Positions 1-13,304 of a stretch of 64,000 nucleotides of DNA are shown here, in pieces. The notes beneath the pieces were generated by a model, which saw only the letters and a program-made list of their open reading frames with translations, did not search any database and was not told the origin of the DNA. Origin of the DNA: Tupaia tana (lineage: Eukaryota > Chordata > Mammalia > Scandentia > Tupaiidae); assembly GCA_026018925.1 (NCBI GenBank), contig JAKSZU010000004.1:37715233-37779232 (forward strand), read 5' to 3'. Position 1 is the first letter of the stretch, and the number at the start of each line of letters is the position of its first letter. The translations under genes and the position numbers were made by a program.

Positions 1-167
1 TGGGCATGTGTGCCCAAGATCCCGGGAGGAGAATGGAGGAGAAGAGAGTTCAGTATAGCTATCCCCCACACACACTCGGGCATGATTTCTTACTTTCTCT
101 CTCACTTTGTCTCTCTCTCTCCCCAGTTAGTGCACGTGCCCTAAGGCAAAAACCTCTTTAAAAAAAA
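1..167 (+). repeat. A-family SINE, cut by window start
   Basis: Only the body and tail are present: a CCCAAGATCCCGGGAGGAGA motif, a CT-rich tract, then GCAAAAACCTCTTT and a short A run. The tRNA-like head lies outside the window. It sits in a MIER1 intron. Confidence 0.85.
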
Positions 168-257
168 GATAAGCTTTATTAAAGATGGTGGTTAAATTGT
201 ATTACCTCTCACTGAACTGGCTGGTTTGCAGGTATCTCATTCCAGACCCTTGAGATT

Positions 258-366
258 AGTGTTTCTCAAAGTGGTTCCATACCCACAGCATTAGCATCAC
301 CTGAGACTTTTTAAAAATACAGGTTCTCGGGCCTTACCTCTGACCTAGGAGTGATTCTGATACCCT
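258..366. repeat. MER5A-like hAT fragment
   Basis: The stretch follows the familiar pattern of MER5A-type nonautonomous hAT elements: a TTCTCAAAGTGG start, AGCATCACCTGAGACTTTTT, then a CTGATACCC region. It is diverged and was named from memory. Confidence 0.55.
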
Positions 367-575
367 TGGACAAAACAGACCAATGGTAGAGAACCTGAGG
401 ACATCTCTTACAGTGGACCAAGTACGTGGTCTAGTCAGAACATTAGTTCAGAATAGAGCACTGCCATTTAATTAGCTGAGTGATCTCTGATAGTATCCAT
501 TAACTCAGTTGTAAAAATTACAGGTGGTGATCTGTATTAGGATAATTTGAGGATGAAATAAAAAGCTCTTCATGA

Positions 576-824
576 TTTTTCTTTTTCTTTTGAGAGATTT
601 TTGCTATAGGGCAAGTGTGCTTGCCAGAGAGAAAGAGAGAGAGAGAGAGAGAAAGTGAGAAACCACCCCCTCAGGGGGTGGGCACATGGCTGCAACCTCT
701 TGGGATTTTGGGTACGCACACACACGTGCCCAGCGTGAATTTCAAGCCACTGAGTTTGGGACTTGAACTGCGGTCAGACACACGGGAGTTAAGCTCCTTA
801 ATCACTGTGCCACTTGCTGGCCTC
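576..824 (-). repeat. Old A/C-type SINE
   Basis: Read on the minus strand it runs from a head next to GAGGCCAGCAAGTGGCACAG to a tail TATAGCAAAAATCTCTC plus A-rich tail. Bases are well diverged, and the head is closer to families B/C than to young A copies. Confidence 0.8.
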
Positions 825-826
825 AT

Positions 827-1515
827 CTTCATGAATTCTTAAAACAGAACTTTGTGTTAATTGCAGACTGTTATGTTAAGGTGTTGTTTGGCCCTTATTC
901 ATGCTATTGAGTTTAGTGGCTCTTATTCACAGTCGTGACTTCAGTTGCCAAACCTTCTGATTTGAGTTGCAGGATGTGATCTTAAGCAAAGTTATATGAG
1001 CTGAGATTAGGAGGTGTAGGTATGATGGTAAAGTTTCTATCAGAGCATGTTTCTCTGTACCTGGTTTCTTTAACTTGGAAATAAAGATAGCAAACGCTCT
1101 CTGCTGGTATTTCAAAGATCTAGTGAGGTCGTGTAATTTTCCGACTCTATTTTTGTTCTTTCTTTGTTTTCTGATTATTCAGTTTCTTTACCTCCAAATT
1201 AAGTATGGTACTCTTACTGTGGGCATCCATATAGTGTTAACTGTCGATGTATATATATTGAATTGATTGCATGGAGTATCAGTTTTATACCACTGTCATT
1301 TTTTATTATACTAAAAGATTTTTATTAGTAATTAATTGGTTATTTTTACAGAAATAAAAGACTCGGCTATTCCTTGGTCACAGAAATATTTTCAGTTATT
1401 TTTATCATTCAAAAATTCTTAATACAGTTCTGAAATTATTCTCTTATATAGAGTGAATATTGTATAGAATTGTGAATTATAACCTAGAAATTTGAAATAT
1501 TAGTTATTCAGAAAC
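827..1515. other. MIER1 intron, no feature recognised
   Basis: AT-rich intronic sequence. I see no exon, SINE or recognisable older repeat here. Confidence 0.6.
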
Positions 1516-1763
1516 TTTTTTTCCTGAGAGGTTTTTGCTACAGGGCACGTGCACTCGCCAGAGAGACAGAGACAAAAAGTGAGAAATCACCCCCTCGGGG
1601 GATGGCCATGCCGCAATCCCTTCTCCTCCATTCTCCTCTCGGGATCTTGGGCACGCACGCACATGCGCCCGGCATGAGTATAAGCCACCGGGTTCGGGAC
1701 TCGAACCGCTGTTGACTACATGGGAGTTCAGCGACATAGCCATTATGCTAACTGCTGGTCCCC
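1516..1763 (-). repeat. A-family SINE next to an exon acceptor
   Basis: Full-length minus-strand copy with head GGGGACCAGCAGTTAGCATA and B box near CGGTTCGAGTCCC. Its head ends only 30 bases before the next MIER1 exon. A branch-point-like ACTAAC and the pyrimidine tract follow at once, so the acceptor was left whole. Confidence 0.92.
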
Positions 1764-1793
1764 AGAAACTAACTTTTATTTTGATCTTCTTAG

Positions 1794-1970
<177 letters not shown>

Positions 1971-2251
1971 TAGATGTTTTAAGATCGTAGTCTTTATTCT
2001 TATTTAAGATATGATTTCTTAATACTTATTATTTTTATAATCCTTATTTCTGATTTTGAAAGTAATACATTTAAATGATAAAAATGACAATATTGAAATG
2101 TGTGATACAGAAATTGAAAGTCCCCTGTACTCTACTCTTGAGATGTAACAGTTTGGTCTGTGTCATTCCAGATCTCTTTTCAGTGCCTATTGTAAATAAT
2201 TTATATCAACTTTTCTAAAAATGGTATTTGCTTTTAAATAAAGGCTAATCG

Positions 2252-2506
2252 GGGATTTTTTGTTAGTTCGTTTGCTTGCTATAGAGTGTGTGTGCTCACC
2301 AGAGACAGACAGCGAGGGCAAAGTGAGAAATCACTCCTCCTGCCAGGGAGAGGCCATGCCGCAATCCTTTCTCCATTCTCTTAGAATTTGGGGCAGCGTG
2401 CATTCACGCCTGGCATATTTCTCAAGCCACCAGGTCTGAGACTCAGACCGCACAGTCGGCCACTTGGGATCCACCAGCCTTCACCACCATGCCACTGACT
2501 GGCCCC
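2252..2506 (-). repeat. Old A-type SINE
   Basis: Minus-strand copy from a head at GGGGCCAGTCAGTGGCATGG to a tail near ACTCTATAGCAAGCAAACGA. It has many substitutions and no clear target duplication. Confidence 0.8.
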
Positions 2507-2509
2507 ATT

Positions 2510-3009
<500 letters not shown>

Positions 3010-3263
3010 TAGTTGCTATAGTTTAAATATAATTTTTACTATTTTATGTATTATCTAATTTTTTTTTCCTTGTCATTGCTCTGCTTGATTCATTTACTCA
3101 AAAATCTCTTGCAGCATGAGTTTCATTGAAGGTTATTACTTTAGCAGTGCTGGGACATAGTCAGGGAATAGACTGCCATAATTGCTATATCACATACTAC
3201 CTGACTTGGGGTGTGTTCCTTTGTTTTTTCCCCTAACAAGGCTTTCAGTATTTGTTTCCTAGT

Positions 3264-3505
3264 CTTTATTTATTTATTTCAGCTATAGTGTACGTGCACT
3301 TGTCGGAGATAGAAAGAAAGTTACAAAGCATCCTCAGGGAGGATGGACACAGCACGATCCCTTCGCTTCCATTCTCCTTTCAGGATTTTGGGCACAAACA
3401 CACACATGCCGGGCATGATTTTCAAGTCCCTGTGTCTGGGATTGAAACCACATAGTTGGCCTTGTGAGATCTGTCCTCCTTAGTCATCACACTGTTTGCT
3501 GGCCC
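3264..3505 (-). repeat. Old A/C-type SINE
   Basis: Minus-strand copy with head GGGCCAGCAAACAGTGTGAT and tail CACTATAGCTGAAATAAATA. Diverged, and the tail is A/T mixed rather than pure A. Confidence 0.75.
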
Positions 3506-4234
3506 ACGTCATTTTTTTTTCCTATTATTGTTATTTCTTGTAGTCTGTATTTTAGGGTTTTTGTTTTTTGTTTTTTACTATATTTCTTTTTCTTTTTTTT
3601 TTTCCCCCCTCCATATTTCTTAGCTTCTTTAAGTATCTGAATATAAAAAGCATTGCTTTTTCTAATCAGTGACTTCCAGGTCTAAAGAAGTATTCCTACT
3701 CTTAAGGTAGGAATACATGTACCTGGAGAGAACTGTCCTAATTTTCCTATGGTCTGATCTAGTCAGGACAACATTGCATATATGTATTTCAAATATTTAC
3801 ATGTTACAGCACCTATTATTACTGTAGATGATAGCTCTTTTGATAATAAGTCATCCAACAGTATTACTAGTTTAAATTTGTAGTCTAAATTTCTGTACTT
3901 TAAAAGGAAGAGAAACACAGGATAAAAATAAACCTCTTATGAATTATAGTAATATGAGGATGACTGATTAAATATGGCAGCTGCTTTGTATGAATGATTT
4001 GTTACAAATTTGGTTTAGAAGTGAAAATAGTACTGCTAATAATTATTGTGTTATTGTGAGTTTTGATCAAAGATCTTGTCCAAATCAAAGTATATTTATA
4101 TATTCAGTACAAAAATTTTTTAGTTCCTGAAATAATTATGTTACATTTAAAGTTTAGGGAAGATGTGTTTTTCCCTTTATTTAAATGAAGAGCTGATCAG
4201 TTGTCCAGAATTTGCTCAAAAGTGGAATACTGTA
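3506..4234. other. MIER1 intron, no feature recognised
   Basis: T-rich and then AT-rich intronic DNA with poly-T tracts near 3590-3605. No gene or named repeat was seen. Confidence 0.55.
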
Positions 4235-4489
4235 GGGACCAGCAGGTGGCATCGTGGTTAAGCACTGGACTCTCACTTGTTTGACCACAGTTCAAGTCTT
4301 GGACCTGGTGGCTTGAAAGTCACACCAGGTGTATGTGCATACATGCCCCAAATTCTGAGAGGAGACCGGAAGAGAAGGGATTACAGCATGGCCATCCCCC
4401 CTTGGGAGTGATTTCTCACTTTCTGTCTCTGTTTCTCCAGCAAGCACACATACCCTGTAGCAAAAAAAAATCTAAAAAAAAAAAAAAAA
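4235..4489 (+). repeat. A-family SINE
   Basis: Complete copy from GGGACCAGCAGGTGGCATCG to ACCCTGTAGCAAAAAAAAAT plus poly(A). Flanks AGTGGAATACT and AGTGGGCTACT may be a decayed target duplication. Confidence 0.88.
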
Positions 4490-4610
4490 GTGGGCTACTA
4501 CAATAGCTCTAAGTACTCTGCCTCTTGAAACAGTATATGTCAAAGCTATACATATGCCACATATCTTAGTATTTTCATAGAATTAATTTTTGTATGTAGT
4601 GTCTTTCTTT

Positions 4611-4824
4611 TGAAGGTATTGCCTTAGGGCACATGTGCTCTCTGGAAAAAGAGTAATAAGAAGGAAAGTGATAAATCATTCCCCAGTGGGGATGGCCACA
4701 CCATGAGATCTTGGGAATGCACACATGTGTGCCCTGCATAATTTTCAAGCCTTTGGTCCAGGACTCAAACCACCGTTGGCCATGGGGAAGTCCAGTGATG
4801 TAACCACTAAGCCATCTGCTGGCT
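4611..4824 (-). repeat. Old A-type SINE
   Basis: Minus-strand copy with head GCCAGCAGATGGCTTAGTGG and tail GCCCTAAGGCAATACCTTC. The middle of the body is deleted. Confidence 0.78.
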
Positions 4825-5254
4825 TTGTAGTGTCTTTTAAGCTTTGTGTGTTGTTTCAGAGTTTAAACTCTATTTCAGAGTTTAAATGCTTTGTGTGCCA
4901 TTTAGAGTTGAGACAAATCTCATAGTTTAATGATTTCCCACTGCTTTAGATACAGTCTTACTCTGAAGTGTAAGCGAACAGCAGCTTGCTCCCACTGAAT
5001 AAGATGGAGGTGGAGAGGATGGAGGTCTTGTATACATTTATTGTAGAAGGTTTACGGTTTTTTTGTTTTTTAAGGTGATAGGATGTTGATTAGGATTATC
5101 TGTTAGGCCTAACTCAGCAAATACTTTCTTAAGATATCTTTCCTAAAGGTATCAAATTTCCAAACATTTGATTGTAGGTGTAAAAATAGTATTTATAATG
5201 ATACTAGGAAGGATAAGCAGTTGTTTTATATTATTGTTGTCTTGTTTATTCTAG

Positions 5255-5319
5255 ATAGTGAAATAGAAGAGGAATCTGAAGAAGATGAAGATTATATTCC
5301 ATCAGAAGACTGGAAAAAG
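5255..5319 (+). CDS. MIER1: MIER1 exon (residues 159-180)
   Basis: The acceptor is CTTGTTTATTCTAG and the donor GTAGTT. The first two bases finish the split Asn codon; the exon then reads SEIEEESEEDEDYIPSEDWK and a final Lys. It carries a second acidic cluster just ahead of the ELM2 domain and ends in phase 0. Human has SEVEEES where this reads SEIEEES, from memory. Confidence 0.97.
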
Positions 5320-5855
5320 GTAGTTAGAAACATCTTTTCCAAAAACTATAGATAAATTAATATAAAAGTCAATTATAATTACTCTTTTACTAACCATATA
5401 TATTTAAAGTTGATAAGTCCTTTTGTGACATTTAAAAATTTACTCAGTGTTTAAATTCCCCTCTACGCACTGAGGTCAGAGGTGTGCTTAACTTTTTATA
5501 AATAAAATGGTAGTATGGAAAGAATTCAACTTTGTTGTGCAAGTCAGTTCTCAAGCCAAGATTTAGAAATTGAAACTTTTGATCTAGTCTTTAGCTAGTG
5601 CCGAATTGTTAGACTTTTGTTTCCTTTTAAATGATTCCACAGGTTATCTCAACTCTTAAATCAGGTTTTAGAATGCAATTGTGCAGGTTTTGGTATTTGT
5701 TAAATAAATTTTAATAGTTTAGATTCAGATCTTCTATTCCCATATTACTTTATAAAAGGAAAACTCAGTGATTGAATTTAATATTGATATTTATAACTAA
5801 ATATATTTTCTGAAGAGATAGATTTGACTCCTTTAATTATAAGATTATATGGCAT

Positions 5856-6130
5856 GGGAACCAGCAGTTAGCGTAATGGCTATGTCGCTGGACTACCACG
5901 TAGTCGACCGCGGTTCGCGTCCCGGACCCGGTGGCCTAAAACTCACGCCGGGCGCGTGTGCGAGCGTGCCCAAGATCCCTAGAGGAGAATGGAGGAGGAG
6001 GGATTGCAGCATGACCATCCCCCTTGGGGGGTGATTTCTCGCTTTCTGTCTCTATGTCTCTCTCTGTCTGTCTGGCGAGCGCATGCGCCCTATAGTGAAA
6101 ACCTCTCAAAAAAAAAAAAAAAAAAAAAAA
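5856..6130 (+). repeat. A-family SINE, young, with exact 15-bp TSD
   Basis: An almost consensus copy with intact A-box-like TTAGCGTAATGG and B box GGTTCGCGTCC. AAGATTATATGGCAT stands immediately before the head (5841-5855) and again after the poly(A) tail (6131-6145). It still has many CpG sites, which points to recent insertion. Confidence 0.96.
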
Positions 6131-6259
6131 AAGATTATATGGCATTATAAAAAGTTAAATTGAAAAGTTAAATTTTAGTTATAAGTGTTGACATCTTAGG
6201 AAAAGATCAGAATGCTATATAAAATTGTTAAAAACAAATCATTTATGTAGACAAGAAGC

Positions 6260-6423
6260 TTTTATTATTTTTTTAAAAATTCCATTTATTACTTTTTTTT
6301 TTTTCAATTTGACCAGAGAGAGAGAGGGAAAGTGAGAAAGCAAGCCACCCAATCCAGGACCCAAACTATGGTTGACCTTGTGGGAATCTAGCGCCTTTAA
6401 CCACCATACCACTCGCTGGCCCC
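6260..6423 (-). repeat. B-family SINE
   Basis: Minus-strand copy: head GGGGCCAGCGAGTGGTATGG, then CTTTCCCTCTCTCTCTCTGG, GTCAAATTG and an A-rich AATAA tail. It is the short form, lacking the A-family body. Confidence 0.85.
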
Positions 6424-7274
6424 AAGATGTTACTCTTTTTAGGAGCTTGAGTTCCTAATGCATCTTCTTTTTTTAAAGAAAAAAATCCATTGAATGTTCC
6501 TTGTCTTTTTCTTAGGTCCAGTTTTTAAATTTAAATAAATGCGTAAACAATAATTGCTTTGGAAACAGAATAGACCAAAACTTGAAATTAAGTGGATTCT
6601 CTGTACTTGTTAAGTCAAAATTGTTTATTTATTGAATTAGTTAATACTTTTGAGCTTTCTCCATTGTTTAAATTTTTTTAAAGTTGGTTTACAGTTGTCT
6701 ATTTTAGGATGCTTCGGTCAGACTTGAAAAGGGCTAACCCTCTTGCTGACTAAAATAAGAGAACATCTCATTTAGTGTTTCAGCTAGGAAGAATGAAATA
6801 TCCGAGTGAATTTTGTGATGGTCTGTCATGGATACTAGGCTTTAGCCAAATTGGTCTTTTTTGGAGTTTCCAAAGAGGTATTTCTTACAGAAATGCATTG
6901 TGTTTCCTATAGAAGAATAGAGAGGCTAGATGACCTTTAATAGTGACTAGAATTAAAAGAATTAGGAAGGCATAGTTCCTTGCATTCAATGAGTGACTGC
7001 ATATCTATTGTTTACATAGCTATTAAGAAACAAGAGCCTCTTCTTTAGAGCATGTTTTTGCCATAGGAGTGGAGGGACAGCCCTTAAAAGAAGATATATA
7101 AGTCAATGTGTTATTAAATGTTAAACTGAATGAAACCAGAGTGTTTTACAATGATCTATTTAGTGAGATTATCTGAATTCACTTTCATTTCTTTATCTGC
7201 ATGTTTTGAAGTAAAGTTTCCACTTATTATCTGTATTTCACCTCATTATTGTTAATAATATTTTCATCCGATCT
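6424..7274. other. MIER1 intron, no feature recognised
   Basis: AT-rich intron sequence with no exon-like or clearly repeated segment that I can name. Confidence 0.55.
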
Positions 7275-7390
7275 TTAAGTTCTTACCTGTTTTTAACTCA
7301 TTTATCCTTACAGTTCTCCTCTGAGGTAGTTAATGGGTTTTATCTCTATTTCATAACAGAAACCAGGAACAGTTACCTAAGAAGATTATA
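7275..7390 (+). repeat. MIR fragment
   Basis: AACTCATTTATCCTTACAG, TCTCCTCTGAGGTAGTTAAT and TCATAACAGAAACCAGGAAC follow the MIR core order (tail of the conserved SINE core). Highly diverged. Confidence 0.55.
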
Positions 7391-7464
7391 AAGCTAACAC
7401 TGGATATAAAATCTGTAATATTAGCTCTTACTTATGCTTTATTTTTTTTTTATTTTTTAAATAG

Positions 7465-8313
<849 letters not shown>

Positions 8314-8327
8314 CTGGATTTATGCTT

Positions 8328-9150
8328 TTCAAGTGATGAACTGTTGTTTTGTATGTACTTTTTTCCTATTTTAAATGCTCTGTACTTTACCCTTTTCTAA
8401 TCTTTATCATTTACTCTTTCAAAGCAAGTTATTTTATGGCAGTGTAAGATGGATTTACAAACTTCAAAGTAAACAACTGATGTGAAAAACTTACTTTCTT
8501 CTGAAACTTTTAATATTAGGAATATTTTGATATTTGTGTTTTTAATTTGGGAAAGTAACATACTTAAATTTGGCATGATTTTAAAATATTAATATATAAT
8601 ACAGAAAAGGAAAAAATTAAAACAATTTTTATCTGATAATCAGAGCTTAAAAAATCTTTCTTCATTTCTTCTATTTCAGTTTTTCTTCTCCACATTACAG
8701 TTTGTCCTTTTCTTTTTAGCATTTCCTTCAGAAAGCAATTAACATGCTCAGAATGCACCTACTCTCAGAGTAAGTAACAGGTCAGAAGCAGTTAAGGGAA
8801 CATGACAGACAGTCCCTTAAATTTTTTGGAAAACAAAAATGTTTTAGCACGACCATTTAAATGTTTAAGGTCCATGCTTGCTTTTCAAGTTAATTTCTAC
8901 AACATATAGAAACATTAAAAGTATAAATGTAGAGTGACCTTTTATTTTGAAGTGTGGTTCATATGTTCTGTAAGTAGATTGTAATTTTATGCAAAATAAA
9001 TAAATCCATCGGCTGTTTGTATGACTTATTGAAATCTCACTTCAGTGTTACATAGTAGTTAGCACATTGTTCACTTATGACTCCTTTCTGCAAATAAAAT
9101 GAAGAACTGAAAGTTAGACATTCATTCTTTTTTTATTAAATTTTGGCTCT
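8328..9150. other. MIER1 intron, no feature recognised
   Basis: AT-rich intron DNA. No exon or named repeat was recognised. Confidence 0.55.
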
Positions 9151-9393
9151 GGGGCCCAGCAGGTAGTGTGGTGGTTAAGATGCTGGATTCCTACATGGCC
9201 AATCACAGTTCAAGTCCCAGAATGGCAGCTTGAAAATCACCTTGGGCACATGTGTGTACGTGCCCAAAATCCCTGGAGGAGAAGGGATTGTGACATGGCC
9301 ATCTCTCCTGGGTGGTGGTTTCTCACTTTCCCTGTGTCTGTCTGTCTCAGGCAAGCCTAATGGCAAAACCTTAAAAATAAAAATATTTATCTC
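9151..9393 (+). repeat. Old A-type SINE
   Basis: Head GGGGCCCAGCAGGTAGTGTG, body CCCAAAATCCCTGGAGGAGA, end GGCAAAACCTTAAAAATAAA. It directly abuts the next SINE, which seems to have landed in its A-rich tail. Confidence 0.85.
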
Positions 9394-9640
9394 GGGACCC
9401 AGCAGTTGGTGTAATGGCTATGTCGCTGGACTCCCATGTAGTTGACTGTGGTTCAAGTTCCAGACCCGGTGGCTTAAACTCATGCTGGGCATATGTGCAT
9501 GTGTGCCCAAGATCCCAAGAGGAGAATGGATGAGAAGGGATTGCGGCATGGCCATCCCCATTGGGGAGTGATTTCTCGCTTTCTGTCTCTCTCTTTATGG
9601 CAAGCACACGTGCCCTATAGCAAAAACCTCTCCAAAAAAA
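9394..9640 (+). repeat. A-family SINE
   Basis: Complete copy from GGGACCCAGCAGTTGGTGTA to CCCTATAGCAAAAACCTCTC plus a short A run. In tandem with an older SINE on its left. Confidence 0.9.
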
Positions 9641-9887
9641 TGTTGTCTCTGCAAGATAGTACCTATCTTTGAAATGCATTTAGAAGATGAGTAGAAAACA
9701 TTTTATTCATAGCTTTATAGTAAGCTAATATTTTGACTAGTAAGTTAAGTTATAACAGTAATTTTAATAATCTTTTAATATATTTTATCTTATTTTGATA
9801 TGCGTGCACTGTTAAATATCGCAGTGAATAAACAATCATAATACTGAATATTTTAATCTTTATTTCTGACTTAGTGTTTTAACTTTT

Positions 9888-10048
9888 TTTAAATAATTAT
9901 TTATTTAATATTAATTTATTTATTATTTTTAAATTTTTACCAGAAAGAGAGACGAAAAGTAAGAAAGCAAGCTGCCAGGTTTTGGACTTGCACCATGGTT
10001 GGCCATGTGGGAGTTCAGCACCTAAACTACTTCGCCACCTGCTGGCCC
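9888..10048 (-). repeat. B-family SINE
   Basis: Minus-strand head GGGGCCAGCAGGTGGCGAAG, CTTTCTTACTTTTCGTCTCT and an AATAAATAAAT-type tail. Short form without the A-family body. Confidence 0.85.
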
Positions 10049-10387
10049 CTGATGTTTTCACTTTTAATGTGATTTGAGAAAGCATTTATACATAGCTTTT
10101 TCAGAAAAGATACAATTTATGATTAAAAAAAGATATGATATATGAAACTTTCTCATTTTGAAAATTTAAACTGCTTAGCTTGTGGAACAAGGATCAGACT
10201 AGACTTAGCATGATAGACTTGCTTTGTAGGGGTGGGGCTCTGTTGTATTAAGTCTTTCCTCGGCTTCATTCATATTTCCAGAAATCCGAACTTTTGTCAA
10301 GACACCCAGAATTTCTCTCCTTCAGGTATCTATATACACAAACCAAAATTATAAAATTGTTACATAAACATACTGTTTTTATCTTAG

Positions 10388-10800
10388 TCCATTTTGTGTT
10401 ACTAACAAATTCTTGAGCCAGGGTGGCATTATAAGTGAGAGGTTTATTTACAAACTCATATTTATGGTGGCTTTAAAAGTCCAAGGCCTACAATGTGGCT
10501 GATGGAAGCACAGAGGATGGTGGATACTTCCAGTGAGTGAGTGATCTGCTTACTTGCTCATTCTCTTGTTTTTGGTGTATTACACATGCACTTGCTGAAG
10601 AGAGAGACCCAGAGAAAGAAGGAAAGTGAGAGAGAACCTCTTCTGGTGAGACCAGACTCTGGTTTACACGAGCATCATTAATCTATTCACTGAATTTGCC
10701 TCCATGATGGAATCACTATGAACTAGTCACCCACGAGACCTCACTACCTCCCAACATCAAATTCCAAAGCATAAAACTTTGAGGGACAAACTACCATCCT
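10388..10800. repeat. Old dispersed repeat with a SINE scrap inside
   Basis: The ends AGTCCATTTTGTGTTACTAA and CTTTGAGGGACAAACTACCA, with CATGATGGAATCAC-like inner parts, match a common old mammalian repeat whose name I cannot fix. Bases 10560-10645 look like the tail half of a minus-strand C-type SINE. Confidence 0.5.
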
Positions 10801-11823
10801 AATCATAACATTGTTAAAATTTATCCAAGAGTTAGTACTGGTTAGGGCATTCTTACAGAAAGAATTTAACAGGGCATTTTCCCATAAGTTTAGTGAGCAC
10901 AGACTTGAATAAAAGTGCCACAAAACTAAGATAGCCTGATAAATACAGGAACATTTTAATAACTGGATCAAAATTTTCCTTTTTATCGGTATAAGAAAAA
11001 GCTTTTGTTGAGTAGCGTGGAAGCATATTGATAATTTTTTTTTCTCTGCCATCTGACGACTTTACTAGGTTCCGTACAAATGACATGTTCCTCATTGGTT
11101 ATCACTCATAATCCAAATTTACGTAACTAAGATGTTTCAGTTAAAGTCACATTCCAGGCATGCTCCTTCAAACATATTACCTATTATAGCTACAAAATCT
11201 GTTTATATACACATTTATTAACATTTTAAAAATTGCATAAATTGTTTTTATTTAACCATTTGTCCACCTTTGTATCCTTAAGTATTAACTAGGTTGAACT
11301 TTACCACATAGGCCCATAGGTAAATATTTGGTGCCTGTATAGAATGGTGTTAACAGAACCAGTATTTCACTTCTTTTTCTCATGTGTGAAATACTAATAA
11401 TAGTGTTTATTTACAGACTTAGCAGAATTATGTCATTTTTATGTATAGCATTTAGCAGCATATGGCCTGTCACATAGTAAGTGCTCAATAAGTGGCATTA
11501 ATATTTACTAGATGATTAATTTTACCCATTTTGTTGGTTTTATTAATCATTTTCAGAAAAAAAAAGTGATGTCCATTTGCTTATAGATGTAAAAACCCAT
11601 TCAAATGAGCTTAGGCAAAAGGAGAATTTACTGGACTCCTATACTGATCTGTCTTCAAATATAACTGAATTCAAGGACTCGTAGGTTATCAGGTGTTCCT
11701 TCTTTTTTGTCGTTTATTATCACTACAATGTCAAGGGAAAAGAATAGTTAACTATTCACAGTCAAATTTTTATGCTTATAATCCATAAATTTTAGATGCT
11801 GGAAATTAAGCAGTGAATAGCAA
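10801..11823. other. MIER1 intron, mostly unassigned
   Basis: About 11440-11505 reads AGCATATGGCCTGTCACATA and GTAAGTGCTCAATAAGTGGC, the antisense end of a MIR/L2 repeat. The rest is unassigned AT-rich intron. Confidence 0.5.
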
Positions 11824-11841
11824 AGCCATGTAATTATTTCT

Positions 11842-12141
11842 TTTTTGTTTTTTTGTTTTTTGGGGTTTTTTTTGTTTTGTTTTGTTTTGTTTTTTTTGAG
11901 AGGCTTTCGCTATAGGGCACGTGCGCTCGCCAGATAGACAGAGAGAGACAGAAAGCGAGAAATCTCTCCCCAGGGGGGATGGTCACGCCGCAAATCCCTT
12001 CTCCTTCATTCTTCTCTCGGGATCTTGGGCACGCATGCACACGTGCCCGGCGTGAGTTTTAAGCCACTGGGTCCGGAATGCGAACCACAGTCGACTACGT
12101 CGGAGTCCAGTGACATAGCCATTAGCTAACTGCTGGTTCCC
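11842..12141 (-). repeat. A-family SINE with exact 18-bp TSD
   Basis: Near-consensus minus-strand copy with a long T-rich left end (its poly(A) tail with TTTTG units). AGCCATGTAATTATTTCT flanks it on both sides (11824-11841 and 12142-12159) without mismatch. Confidence 0.96.
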
Positions 12142-12159
12142 AGCCATGTAATTATTTCT

Positions 12160-12774
12160 AATAACATTTAAGAAATTATTTTTAATTCTCAGTTAACTTA
12201 TTGAAAAATGAATAAACACAGTACTTTTAGTTGGTGATAGTACTATTGAAACAACCAGTTCATTGAATTTACGTATAGAAACACTTAGCTAGAAAACTTA
12301 AAGGCCATGTCGTTATTTACCATGTGACCTAAGGATACGGTGATTTCTATTGTAAATAATCAGCTGATGTGATGTAATAATGCTGATTATTGATCAGCAT
12401 TTTCTTATCATAAATCAATTAGAAAGAATTTTTATCTAGGCAGTACAAATAGAAGTAACATTTAGTAAAACTGGCAGTTAACAAGTAGACATTTATTTAT
12501 TATGAACTGATTTCCCAGATTGTGAAAGCTTATCAATTTATAGTGGTGGCCTCTCAGCTTTCTATATCATTGTTTTTTCTTTTTCTGTTCAGAATGAATA
12601 ATAACCTTCTCCCATTTATCCATGCATTTCCCTACCTCCCAACTATGTACACAGTGGACTTTCGAAATTATTTAGATGACTAGTTTTGTTTGACAAGCTT
12701 AGTTTGATTACTTTAGATTTTTCTGATTAAATGCTGGATAATAAAGTAGATACCTGCAGTTAGAGCCGTCAGTG
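12160..12774. other. MIER1 intron, no feature recognised
   Basis: AT-rich intron. Nothing assignable was seen. Confidence 0.5.
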
Positions 12775-12920
12775 CCTTGTACTCTAGTGTGCTCCATAGA
12801 CCAGCACCATCAGATTCCTTGTGAATTGATGAGGAATGCAGAATATGGGCTGTATCTGTACCTGCTGCGTCAGAGTCTGTGCTTTAATAAAACACTCTAA
12901 GGAGCACTTCCTCAGCTAAC
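12775..12920. repeat. MER5A-like hAT fragment
   Basis: CATAGACCAGCACCATCAGA, GGAATGCAGAATATGGGC and GTCAGAGTCTGTGCTTTAAT follow the MER5A order. Moderately diverged. Confidence 0.65.
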
Positions 12921-13023
12921 CTGTGTTACTGTACTAGTGAACTCCTCCCTTCTGAACTCTTTCTCATTTATAATTGCATGCAAAATTATGTCTTCCGGTA
13001 ATACGAGGTGATTATGTTTGTAG

Positions 13024-13275
13024 TTGTTTTTTTGTTTGTTTTTTAATAATAGAGGATGTATCTACTCACCAGTGAGAGACAAAGAGAGTGAAAGCAAGAA
13101 AGTACCCCCCCATGGGGAATTGCCAGAATGCCTTCTCCATTTCTCTCTCCTTGGGATTTTAGGCATGCATACTCACTTGGTGTGTTTTTTTAAGCTGCTG
13201 CATCTAGGACTCGATGCACGAGGTCAGCCATGTGAGATCCAGGCGCCTTAACCATCAGGCCACTGTCTGACTCTG
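13024..13275 (-). repeat. Old A/C-type SINE
   Basis: Minus-strand copy with a decayed head (CAGACAGTGGCCTGATGG) and a tail of A runs broken by C. The body keeps AAAATCCCAAGGAGAGAG. Confidence 0.75.
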
Positions 13276-13304
13276 TGGTTGATTTTTAAAAGTTGTAATA
13301 TTGA

